From: an uncultured Bacteroidales bacterium
Lineage (GTDB): Bacteria; Bacteroidota; Bacteroidia; Bacteroidales; P3
Reading direction: 5' to 3'
Assembly (NCBI GenBank): GCA_900318835.1
Contig: ONLW01000016.1
Coordinates: 1-58,546 of the forward strand
DNA length: 58,546 bases
Part shown: positions 34,126 through 42,234 of the stretch, piece after piece
How positions within the stretch are numbered: the stretch's first letter is position 1
Layout of the letters: each line of letters opens with the position of its first letter
Position numbers and translations under genes: made by a program
The notes under the pieces: model-generated
Seen by the model: only the letters and a program-made list of their open reading frames with translations
What the model was told of the DNA's origin: nothing
The model's database searches: none

Positions 34126-35852
34126 TTGTGAGGCATTGTGTATGTTAAACCGAGGATGAAGAGTCCCTTCTGCGAGGGGTAGTTGCTCCAATAGTAATAG
34201 CGCTGGAATGCGAGGTTGTCCATCTTGAGGAAGAAAGAGAGGGCGCGGTTGTGGCGGTACTCCACTTCGGCGTTGATGCCGTAACGCATGGGCAGTTCCT
34301 CGTTGTTGTCGCCCTGCATCTTTCCCAGCAGCTGTCCTTCGAGGTGGAAGAGCCACTTGTCGTTGTAGTTGACATCGGCAGAAGCCAGAAGGTCCCAGTC
34401 GGGACGATAGAGAGGCTTGATACCGGACTGCCCGGTCTTATTATAGTAATAGTGTCCGCCGAAGCGAAGAGTAAGCATCTCGTCGTTGACAAAAGCGATG
34501 TCGGCACCCATGATAAGGCGTTTGTTGTCGAAATAGAGAGGAGTGTAGACGTTGTCGAGTTGGTATGAGGGATCAAGCGTGAAGGTAAGATCATCCTGCA
34601 ATGATGTGTAACGTATCTCCGCATTGGCCTCCAGTTTCTTGCTGATAGTCCAGCGGGCATGGCCAGTAAGGTCGTAGTGGCGAGTAGCACGCTGGTAAGC
34701 ACCTGAAACCACATAGGGGTTTATTCTGCGAATAACATCCCAATTGTTGGCATCAAAACCGCCTGTGAGACCTAGGCTGAGCACCAAGGCCTCTTTCATA
34801 AGGCTCTTGCTAACCACTACGTCTGGGAAAAAGCGGAATGTAACCTCCGACGGATCGGTGAAACCATCCCACCCTGTGGTAAATCCGGCATGGAAGAGGA
34901 GGCCGCTGTACATAAAATCAACGTAGGGATTAAGCTTAACGATATTGCGGCTTCCCTTATAGTTAATAGTAAGCGGTGTGGGAGAATAGCCCAGCGGCAT
35001 CTCACCACCGGGACTGTAGCTGAACTTATAGGCGTCCCATTCGGCCTGCAGGTAGGCCACACCTTTCACTTCGCGCAGCATCATGAAACCATAGTGGATG
35101 TCGCCGCTAAGGTTGAGATTAAACTCGTTCTGGTTCCACGAGGCCCAGAGATCACTCACACGCACATTGGCATTATAACCCAGCTTGTATCCGTCAAGCT
35201 GCATATTCTTCACACCAGCGTTCCAGGTAAAGACATTGTATTTTGCTTTATAGTCGCCTACAGAAATATCGTCGCGGTCCTTGCCGAGTGTCACCTGCAG
35301 TTTGTCGTCAGTGAATCCATAATAAAGATTGTGGTCGTGCTCATAGTTGAGATCTGTGGAAAGTTGCAATTTATCGGCGAGAATATATTTACCAAAGAGG
35401 GTAACTCCCGTGAGGCCAAAGAGATTCTTACCATAGTCGGGCAACGTGCCCCATGACGAGCGGTGGTTGATACGAATGCCGTAGGTCTTCTCGCGGTCAC
35501 GCGTCGAACTCCAATAGAGGTCGGCCAGAGGACTCCAGTAGTTGCCCATACCCAGACGCAGATAATTGCTGTAAAGCCTTGTGGCTGGTTCACCAAGGAT
35601 ACGGGCAGCCTTAATGCGCGAAGGCTCGTATGTCGAACGAAGGCGCCGCGGCGTGATAGAGTACTGGAATGTGTGGTCAAAGCGCGTCATCGTGTCAGTA
35701 ATCACAGCAGGAAACTGTACTTTCTCAGCCTGTTCAATCACCGGGCGAAAGGATCCCTTCACCAACACACTCTCATTGTAAGTCTCTTCCTGCTGGGCAT
35801 AAACCATCGTGCCCATCAGGCCCATCAGACCTATAAATAATATCTTTTTCAT
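34122..35852 (-). CDS. Outer-membrane beta-barrel protein (TonB-receptor-like, no plug seen)
   Basis: A 576-residue protein with a signal peptide (about 1-20, ending MVYAQ) and a mature part made of alternating, aromatic-rich beta strands (for example FSYSPGGEMPLGYS, YVDFMYSGLLFHAGF, MLTLRFGGHYYYNK) that ends RYYYWSNYPSQKGLFILGLTYTMPHK. This is typical of Bacteroidota outer-membrane barrels; no clear plug domain or TonB box is seen. It lies between a TPR protein and folC in an operon. Three codon triplets of the signal peptide (GLMGLMGTMV) come from a period-9 repeat. Ligand unknown. Confidence 0.7.
   Translation of the reverse strand: MKKILFIGLMGLMGTMVYAQQEETYNESVLVKGSFRPVIEQAEKVQFPAVITDTMTRFDHTFQYSITPRRLRSTYEPSRIKAARILGEPATRLYSNYLRLGMGNYWSPLADLYWSSTRDREKTYGIRINHRSSWGTLPDYGKNLFGLTGVTLFGKYILADKLQLSTDLNYEHDHNLYYGFTDDKLQVTLGKDRDDISVGDYKAKYNVFTWNAGVKNMQLDGYKLGYNANVRVSDLWASWNQNEFNLNLSGDIHYGFMMLREVKGVAYLQAEWDAYKFSYSPGGEMPLGYSPTPLTINYKGSRNIVKLNPYVDFMYSGLLFHAGFTTGWDGFTDPSEVTFRFFPDVVVSKSLMKEALVLSLGLTGGFDANNWDVIRRINPYVVSGAYQRATRHYDLTGHARWTISKKLEANAEIRYTSLQDDLTFTLDPSYQLDNVYTPLYFDNKRLIMGADIAFVNDEMLTLRFGGHYYYNKTGQSGIKPLYRPDWDLLASADVNYNDKWLFHLEGQLLGKMQGDNNEELPMRYGINAEVEYRHNRALSFFLKMDNLAFQRYYYWSNYPSQKGLFILGLTYTMPHK
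35804..35830. repeat. Period-9 repeat in the signal peptide of the outer-membrane barrel
   Basis: On the coding strand: CTGATGGGC, CTGATGGGC, ACGATGGTT. CAT occurs at 35805, 35814 and 35823 on the plus strand, an exact 9-base step, in phase with the codons. Confidence 0.8.
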
Positions 35853-35862
35853 AATTCTCGAT

Positions 35863-38800
35863 TTACAATTCAATTACCATTTCTTCGCCCTCGACTGGTT
35901 CCTTCGGTTGCTCGGTAGCCACAATGGCGGCATACTTCTGGCGAGCCACACTCACAAGGTCCTCACCATCATAATTGTCGATAATGCTCTGCAGCGTCTG
36001 CTTAGCCTGAAGGTTGTTTCCGCGAGCGTAATAGATATCGGCCCAGAGAATGAAACTATAGGCAAGCCAGTAGTCGCTCGAAGCGTCTTTCACAATGCTT
36101 TCAATCATCTTTTCTGCTTGGTCGAGTTTTTCTTCGAGCATCAGTATCTCAGCCTGACGGCAACGAGCCTCTCCATTAAACTCGCCGTTGGCAGAACGTG
36201 TCAAATTACCATAATAAGTGAACGCCATTTCGCGGCGACCATTGTCAAAACAAGTGCGAGCCATAGCCAATGCAGCCTCATCCTTCATCTCGGCCGTTGC
36301 CTTGGTCTCTCCCATCACACGCTGTCCTGCGGTGATGATTTCGGCATCTCGATTCAGCGCCACCGCGCAGCGCAACGCACCCATCTCGCCTTGCAACAAA
36401 CTCTGGTTGGTCTCGGCGTTTTCCACCATACGCTGATAGTAAGGTGCAGCCTTGGCATAGTCGCCTAAACTGAAAGCAATATTGGCAGCAGCCGTCAGTG
36501 AACGCTCGCTGTATTGATTGCTGCCGCTCTGCACCACCCATTCATAGTGCGGCAACGCTTTGGAACACCAATCACGGTTGTCGGCAAAGCCGTCACCTTG
36601 CGCTTGGCGGTTATAGCTATCAGCCAGCAGGTAGTGGGCCTTGAGGGCGAACATACCGTTCGGGAAACGCTGAAGGTAGTCTTCCAGGCCCGAGACAGCC
36701 ACATCGTACCGTCCCTCCTGATAGCGTTCCTCGACAGCCATGAAGATGGTGCTATCTTGTTCGAGAGTCGAAACCTTGACCTTGGTGGTGCGCTCCACAT
36801 AGGGGAAATATTCCGCCACACGATTTTGTGCCACATAGATATTCTTCACAGTACTCAAGGCATCGCGAGCCTCATCGGTGCCAGGATACTCGGTCAAAAG
36901 CTTGTCAAAGGTGGTCAGTGCCTGATCATAACGGTCCGTATTGTAATATATCAAACCTTCATTGAGCAGAGCCGTCTTCACATATACACTCTGCGGATAC
37001 TGCTTCTTAAAGTTGTTGTAGTAGGTCATGGCCATCTCATTATTGTCGCACATCATATAGGTGTTGGCAATCTCAAGCATAGCCTTGCTCTTAAGCGGTG
37101 AATTCTCGAACTTCTCAAAAATATAGTTCAAGTAGGTCAACTTCTCGTTGTTCTTACCTTGTGCACCGTAAGCCAGTGCCTTCTGGTAGGTGGCGTAGTC
37201 GGCATCCTTGCTCTTGGCATCGATGACTTTGTTGTACATCTTGATTGCCTCGGCAAAGCGGCTTTGCACATAGCGGCAGTCGCCGATACGGTTCCACACA
37301 TCATTTCTCATGGTACGCTCTTTCGCATCATTTCCATCAATCATTCTTTCCAGTTCCTCAAAAGTCTCTTGTGCCTCGTCGTATTTCTTTTTTCGCATCT
37401 GCAGATAGCCATAGGCATAACGCGCATCGGCTGCATAGGGGCTGGTCTTGCTAAACGACGAAAGCAGGAGTTTGTTCATGCATTTCTCTGCTTCATCGTA
37501 GCGTCCTGCACGGTAATGAGCCTCACCCAATAAGTAGTTGGCATCGGCCGTGATACGAGGCACAGCATTAATCTTCACTGCTTTGGCATACATAGCCTCA
37601 CCCTCGTCCATTTTTCCACTATTGCACAACTCGATACCTCGGTTAAGCACAGCACGCTGGTAGGCCCGCTCAAGGGCGGCATTGCGTTGTGGAATCTCTT
37701 CCAGTAGGCGGATGGCATCCTTGTAGTTGCTGGTCGAGCAATAGAGTTCTGTGAGTATTTCCTGAACCTCCGTCTTGTGAACCGTATGGGGATACTGTTT
37801 CAGGTAGCTCTCCATGGCGCGGATATTCTCATTGTAGGCACTCTCGTTAAGCTCGCAGCTCAACTTGGCGTAATTGAAAAGTGCATCTTCCTTAATCTTC
37901 GGGTCGAAATTCATCTTCGACGACTGCAGGAACATGCTACGGGCCTCTTTCCTTTTGCCCATACGCACATAGCAGTCACCCAACACATACATGGCATTCT
38001 GTGCCACACTGTCCTCACAGACAGTTTTCCTTGCCAAGAATTCCGCTGCTTTGGCGTAATCGCCAGCCTGATAGTGGCAATAACCTATCTGGTAGTCGTT
38101 GTCCTGCGGCGTGCAGCTCTGCGTCTGTTCCAACTTGATTGCCTCATCCACCAAACGGTACTGTTCCAGAGCTTTTCCATACTCGCCGCGGTTGAAATAG
38201 ACCTCGCCCACCATCTGGTGAACCTCATTGCGACGGAATGCGTCCTTGTCGTTCAACAGTCGCGGAGCCAGCTCCAACAACTCGTCCTCACGGCCTAGAT
38301 AATAGTAGATTCTTGCGATATACGACGGGGCTATCTTACCAAATTTCTTGTCGTTCTCCAGTTCTTTGAAATTTTTGAGGGCCGACTCGTACTCGCCGTT
38401 CATATATTGGATGTGGGCGTAGTAGTAGAGCGATGAGGTGCGGTATTTCGACTGGCCGTCAATCTGCTGCGCAAAACATTTTGCAGCCTTGGCCTTGTCT
38501 CCCTGCTGGAAATGGCAATAGCCCTTCTTAAAGTTGAACTCGCTCCGGTGGTTGTACTCCACTTCGCTGGTGTTCACCTGGTTGTACCACACCAGAGCCT
38601 CCTTCCATTCGTTGCGTGCATAGTAGAAATTGCCCAGATAGAAACGTGCCATGTTGCAGCGCGAACTCTGCGGGTAGAGACGAAGGAACTCCTCAAGGCG
38701 GTAGGATGCATCGTTATTGTCGAGCTTCTCGGAGCAGGCACCGGCAAAATAGCAGGCATCGGCCGTCGTCATATCGGTACGGTCAGCGGCCCCCTGCGCT

Positions 38801-38970
38801 ATCTCGTCGTAAATCTGCTGTGCGGCGGCGTATTTCTGTTTGCCGTAAAGGTCCATGGCCTGACGGTAGAGCTCTCGCTGTCGGTCACCCTCACTCTTCT
38901 TCTGCCCATAGGCCATCGGGGGCATCACCCCCATTAAACCCATCAGTCCCAATAAAATCAGCTTCTTCAT
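35863..38970 (-). CDS. Large TPR-repeat exported protein
   Basis: A 1035-residue protein with a signal peptide (about 1-23, ending AYGQ) and tetratricopeptide or Sel1-like helical repeats along almost its whole length (examples: AMDLYGKQKYAAAQQIYDEIA near 38; KALEQYRLVDEAIKL near 265; YDEAQETFEELERMI near 535; YDQALTTFDKLLTEYPGT near 680; KAAPYYQRMVENAE near 835). Such arrays bind partner proteins. It lies between a redoxin-like protein and a beta-barrel, 12 and 10 bases apart, so the three probably form an envelope complex or pathway. Part of the signal peptide is encoded by a period-9 repeat. Confidence 0.85.
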   Translation of the reverse strand: MKKLILLGLMGLMGVMPPMAYGQKKSEGDRQRELYRQAMDLYGKQKYAAAQQIYDEIAQGAADRTDMTTADACYFAGACSEKLDNNDASYRLEEFLRLYPQSSRCNMARFYLGNFYYARNEWKEALVWYNQVNTSEVEYNHRSEFNFKKGYCHFQQGDKAKAAKCFAQQIDGQSKYRTSSLYYYAHIQYMNGEYESALKNFKELENDKKFGKIAPSYIARIYYYLGREDELLELAPRLLNDKDAFRRNEVHQMVGEVYFNRGEYGKALEQYRLVDEAIKLEQTQSCTPQDNDYQIGYCHYQAGDYAKAAEFLARKTVCEDSVAQNAMYVLGDCYVRMGKRKEARSMFLQSSKMNFDPKIKEDALFNYAKLSCELNESAYNENIRAMESYLKQYPHTVHKTEVQEILTELYCSTSNYKDAIRLLEEIPQRNAALERAYQRAVLNRGIELCNSGKMDEGEAMYAKAVKINAVPRITADANYLLGEAHYRAGRYDEAEKCMNKLLLSSFSKTSPYAADARYAYGYLQMRKKKYDEAQETFEELERMIDGNDAKERTMRNDVWNRIGDCRYVQSRFAEAIKMYNKVIDAKSKDADYATYQKALAYGAQGKNNEKLTYLNYIFEKFENSPLKSKAMLEIANTYMMCDNNEMAMTYYNNFKKQYPQSVYVKTALLNEGLIYYNTDRYDQALTTFDKLLTEYPGTDEARDALSTVKNIYVAQNRVAEYFPYVERTTKVKVSTLEQDSTIFMAVEERYQEGRYDVAVSGLEDYLQRFPNGMFALKAHYLLADSYNRQAQGDGFADNRDWCSKALPHYEWVVQSGSNQYSERSLTAAANIAFSLGDYAKAAPYYQRMVENAETNQSLLQGEMGALRCAVALNRDAEIITAGQRVMGETKATAEMKDEAALAMARTCFDNGRREMAFTYYGNLTRSANGEFNGEARCRQAEILMLEEKLDQAEKMIESIVKDASSDYWLAYSFILWADIYYARGNNLQAKQTLQSIIDNYDGEDLVSVARQKYAAIVATEQPKEPVEGEEMVIEL
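38914..38949. repeat. Period-9 repeat in the signal peptide of the TPR protein
   Basis: On the coding strand: CTGATGGGT, TTAATGGGG, GTGATGCCC, CCGATGGCC. CAT falls at 38914, 38923, 38932 and 38941 on the plus strand. The peptide is LMG LMG VMP PMA. Confidence 0.85.
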
Positions 38971-38982
38971 ATCTTCTTTTTC

Positions 38983-40401
38983 TTATTTTCTGTTTCCAAT
39001 ATTCAAAAGTATTCCCGAAGCCGGCCACGGCGTCCAGTCATAGACGCGCCGTCCTTCGGGGTCAAGGAGCACGAAGGTGGGATAGCTTGTTATCCCCCAA
39101 CGTTCCAGCATCTCATAGTTGCCGTCGAAATGAAGCCACGTCCAGTTGCAGCGAACACCGCGACGGCTGTTTTTCACAAAATGATACATCTTCTGGAATT
39201 CACGGTCGCACACCACGGTAACGAAAACCACTTCGGGATGAGTCGCATATATGGTATCACGGAAATGCGCCATGGTTTCTATTTCCTTCAGAGAGTTCGG
39301 GTCTCCCGTCTTCACAAAGCCGATGTACACCCATTTCCCTCGCAAGTCCTCCAGTTTCACCTTGTTTCTGTCAGTATCGGGCAACTCAAAGGAAAGTCCC
39401 TGCTGACCTTTCATCATGGCAGCAGACTGCCGCGTCTCCATCATCTCGAGCAAGCTTCCGGCCAACGTCCGATGTTCCTCAAACTTAGACCTTTCTCCGA
39501 GCATCTGCGTCATCTGCATCACCGCCTCACAGTCGTAGTGACGGGAGAAGAACATCTCTTTCAATGCTTCCAGTGCCGCCAGTTCTCGAACTTGTTCATT
39601 CTGCAGCAGGGGATCAAGACCCAAAGTGTCAAGCCACGAGTCAAGGGCCCCGCGGACTATCAGGTCGGCCATCTGCCACTGCGCCACCTTTTTGGTGCCG
39701 TCGCTGATGGCATGCTCGAAGAGCGCAAAGAAGAAACGCATGTAGTTTTCGTCGTAGTAGCGCACAGGTTCATTGACGATATATTTGTTCACCAGGTGTT
39801 TACGCGAATCCATCCGCATGGCCAGCTTCATCTCCTGCAGGTTAAAACGCACATAGCGGTCGTAAAAACCATCCTGTTGAGTTTCCGGGAACATCCGTTC
39901 CAATTCTCCAAAAACCTTTTTATCGGGTTTGAACTTGAAGTCAAGCCTCTCACGATTGGCGGAGAGGAAGCTATCAATAGTGTTTTCGAAACGCATAATC
40001 TTGAGGTTCAGCTCCGAGCCATCCACACCGAGAAACTCTACTGGCAGCGCCACGGGATCCAGATAGACATTTCGCCTCTCATCCATATCCCAATCGAAAT
40101 CAGGCACATAAACATTATATATCCTACCGGGTTCTATGTAGAACAACTGGCTGTAACGCTCCATCTGGAGGAAGACCAGCCGGGGGTAGTTGGCATAACA
40201 TTTGAGCCTGAAGCGTCCGTCGCTACCAATAGTTATCGAGTCAAGTACCACCTCGCGCTGGGTGAGCATATCGCGGTAGCCGCCAAGGATAACCCGCTTA
40301 CCGGCACCGCCCGCCACTTCACCTGCAATCTCCACATTAGTCTGGGCCATAGTCGCCAGCGCAAACAGCACCATCCATCCTGACAACAATAATCGCTTCA
40401 T
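38983..40401 (-). CDS. Exported redoxin-fold protein without a CxxC motif
   Basis: A 472-residue protein with a signal peptide (about 1-19, ending TMAQ), an N-terminal region resembling the DUF4369 or TlpA-associated domain (about 22-125), a helical middle and a C-terminal thioredoxin-like domain (about 335-472; LEDLRGKWVYIGFVKTGDPNS, then YPTFVLLDPEGR). Where TlpA-like thiol reductases have WCxxC, this has VKTGDPNS, so it probably lacks disulfide chemistry and may be a binding or scaffold version. It is the first gene of the redoxin-TPR-barrel-folC operon. Confidence 0.72.
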   Translation of the reverse strand: MKRLLLSGWMVLFALATMAQTNVEIAGEVAGGAGKRVILGGYRDMLTQREVVLDSITIGSDGRFRLKCYANYPRLVFLQMERYSQLFYIEPGRIYNVYVPDFDWDMDERRNVYLDPVALPVEFLGVDGSELNLKIMRFENTIDSFLSANRERLDFKFKPDKKVFGELERMFPETQQDGFYDRYVRFNLQEMKLAMRMDSRKHLVNKYIVNEPVRYYDENYMRFFFALFEHAISDGTKKVAQWQMADLIVRGALDSWLDTLGLDPLLQNEQVRELAALEALKEMFFSRHYDCEAVMQMTQMLGERSKFEEHRTLAGSLLEMMETRQSAAMMKGQQGLSFELPDTDRNKVKLEDLRGKWVYIGFVKTGDPNSLKEIETMAHFRDTIYATHPEVVFVTVVCDREFQKMYHFVKNSRRGVRCNWTWLHFDGNYEMLERWGITSYPTFVLLDPEGRRVYDWTPWPASGILLNIGNRK

Positions 40402-40484
40402 TTATATATATACATTATTAATTCCACCCTATTAACGCAACCCCACTATTTTTATTGTACACTTGAATAAAAAATAATCCCAAC

Positions 40485-40572
40485 ACCCTACCAACGACCT
40501 ATCATCCCCCTATCAACTCCTACTATAGTAGGACATGGCTAGGAGTTGGTTAGGAGTTGGTAGGGAGATGAT
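40485..40572. repeat. Palindromic repeat family P, copy 3
   Basis: The core TCCTACTATAGTAGGA (40518-40533) is a perfect 16-base palindrome. The left arm has CCTACCAAC and CCTATCA units; the right arm has TAGGAGTTGGT twice in tandem, then AGGGAGATGATA. It is the longest of the three copies. Confidence 0.85.
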
Positions 40573-40679
40573 ATTTAGTTTCAAGCAGTTGGAATTGTCG
40601 TTTTTTTTGACCTACTTTTCATTTTTCTTAAAAAAAATTTTACATTATATACAACTATAATTCAGCATATTATATTTTA

Positions 40680-40703
40680 TTCGATAAAAAAGGTACGATT
40701 TTT
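40680..40703 (+). promoter_or_regulatory. Regulatory element shared by aspA and sdhC (aspA copy)
   Basis: TTCGATAAAAAA, two bases (GG), then TACGATTTTT. The same sequence with AT in the middle occurs at 51720-51743 upstream of sdhC. The distance from its first base to the first base of the -7 box is 47 bases here and 48 there. Confidence 0.65.
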
Positions 40704-40734
40704 TTTGTCACATTAGTTTTTTTTTGTATTTTTG
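40704..40734 (+). promoter_or_regulatory. Consensus Bacteroidota promoter for aspA
   Basis: TTTG at 40704-40707, exactly 19 bases, then TATTTTTG at 40727-40734. The start codon of aspA is 78 bases further on. Confidence 0.85.
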
Positions 40735-40811
40735 CCTCTCGAAAGAAACGGAGAAAATCCATCAAGAAATTGAAAAACAACAAATAAAACATTATAAACA
40801 TTCATTATAAT

Positions 40812-42224
40812 ATGAACAAAGATAATTTCCGCACCGAGAGTGACCTTCTGGGTCAAAAACAGGTTCCCGCCGAGGCTTTGTACGGCGTACAGACCACCCG
40901 TGCCATCGAGAACTTCCACATCAGCGGTCATCTGCTGAGTGATTATCACAACTTCATCCGCGGTATGGCCATCACCAAGAAGGCCGCCGCCATGGCCAAC
41001 GTGGAAGTGGGTATGATTACCGAGCAGCAGGGTGAGGCCATCATGTGGGCCTGCGACCAGCTCATCGAGGGCAAGTACCACGACCAGTTCCCCATCGACA
41101 TGATCCAGGGCGGTGCCGGTACCAGCACCAACATGGCTGCCAACGAGGTCATCGCCAACCTGGCCCTCGAGCGTATGGGCTACAAACGCGGTGAATATCA
41201 ATATTGTTCTCCCAACGACGTGGTCAACGCTTCGCAGTCGACCAACGACGCTTACCCTTGCGCCATCCACATGGCTCTGGCCCTCGAACACCTCGAGTTC
41301 ATGCCCCATCTGGAAAAAATCATCACAGCCCTTGATGCTAAGAGCGAAGAGTTCAAACATGTCATCAAGATGGGTCGTACCCAGCTGCAGGACGCTGTGC
41401 CCATGACTCTCGGCCAGACCTTCGGCGCCTTTGCCGACTCGCTGCGCGGTGAATATAAGAACCTGCGCGCTACCGCCGACGAATTCCTTATTGTTAATAT
41501 GGGTGCCACCGCCATCGGCACCGGCATCTGCTCCAAACCCGGCTACAGCGAGGCCTGCATCAAGGCTTTGAGAAAGATCACCGGTTGGAACATCACGCTG
41601 GCCGACAACCTCATCGAGGCCACCAGCGCCACCACCTGCATGATTGCCTACAGCGCCGCCATGAAACGCTTGGCCATCAAGACCAACAAGATTTGCAATG
41701 ACCTGCGTCTCCTCTCCAGCGGCCCCCGTTGCGGCCTCAACGAGATACACCTGCCTGAGCGCCAGCCCGGTTCGAGCATCATGCCCGGCAAGGTGAACCC
41801 CGTCATTCCCGAGGTGATGAACCAGGTGTGCTATCGCGTCATTGGCAACGATATGACCATCAGTCTCGCCAGCGACAACGGTCAGCTGGAGCTCAACGTC
41901 ATGGAGCCCGTCATCGCCTATACCCTCTTTGAAAGCATACACCTGCTGGAAAACGGCTACGACACATTAAGAAGCTTCTGCATCGAAGGCATCGTGGCTA
42001 ACGAGGAGCGCTGCCGCCAGCTGGTTGAGCACAGCATCGGCATCGTCACCATGCTCAACCCTATCATCGGCTACAAGCAGAGCACCAAGATTGCCAAGGA
42101 AGCCTCTGAGACCGGCCGCGGCGTCTACGAACTCGTCCTTGAGCATGGCCTGCTCACCAAGGACCAACTGGACGAGATTCTCAAGCCGGAGAATATGCTG
42201 CAGCCTGTGGAGCTGAAAATATGA
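40812..42224 (+). CDS. aspA: Aspartate ammonia-lyase
   Basis: A 470-residue enzyme of the fumarase/aspartase superfamily that splits aspartate into fumarate and ammonia. Motifs: FRTESDLLGQKQVPAEALYGVQT at the start, GGAGTSTNMAANEVIAN (about 98-114) and the signature GSSIMPGKVNPVIPEV (about 319-334). The N-terminus (ESDLLG with LYGVQTTRA) and overall length fit aspartases better than class II fumarases, which usually have the GSSAMPYK or GSSIMPGKVNPT form. It has a strong promoter and lies ten bases before nqrA, so it may head an aspA-nqr operon. Confidence 0.92.
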   Translation: MNKDNFRTESDLLGQKQVPAEALYGVQTTRAIENFHISGHLLSDYHNFIRGMAITKKAAAMANVEVGMITEQQGEAIMWACDQLIEGKYHDQFPIDMIQGGAGTSTNMAANEVIANLALERMGYKRGEYQYCSPNDVVNASQSTNDAYPCAIHMALALEHLEFMPHLEKIITALDAKSEEFKHVIKMGRTQLQDAVPMTLGQTFGAFADSLRGEYKNLRATADEFLIVNMGATAIGTGICSKPGYSEACIKALRKITGWNITLADNLIEATSATTCMIAYSAAMKRLAIKTNKICNDLRLLSSGPRCGLNEIHLPERQPGSSIMPGKVNPVIPEVMNQVCYRVIGNDMTISLASDNGQLELNVMEPVIAYTLFESIHLLENGYDTLRSFCIEGIVANEERCRQLVEHSIGIVTMLNPIIGYKQSTKIAKEASETGRGVYELVLEHGLLTKDQLDEILKPENMLQPVELKI

Positions 42225-42234
42225 AATAGACATA

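Larger units (their letters stand above)
40402..40811. other. Divergent regulatory region between the redoxin operon and aspA
   Basis: This 410-base, AT-rich region holds palindromic repeat P copy 3 (40485-40572), the regulatory element shared with sdhC (40680-40703), and the aspA promoter (40704-40734). No reading frame of interest was seen. Confidence 0.75.

Noticed and set aside
40812-42224. aspA read as class II fumarase
   Set aside because: The superfamily signature is shared, but the N-terminus, GSSIMPGKVNPVIPEV and the overall pattern fit aspartase better. A tree would settle it.
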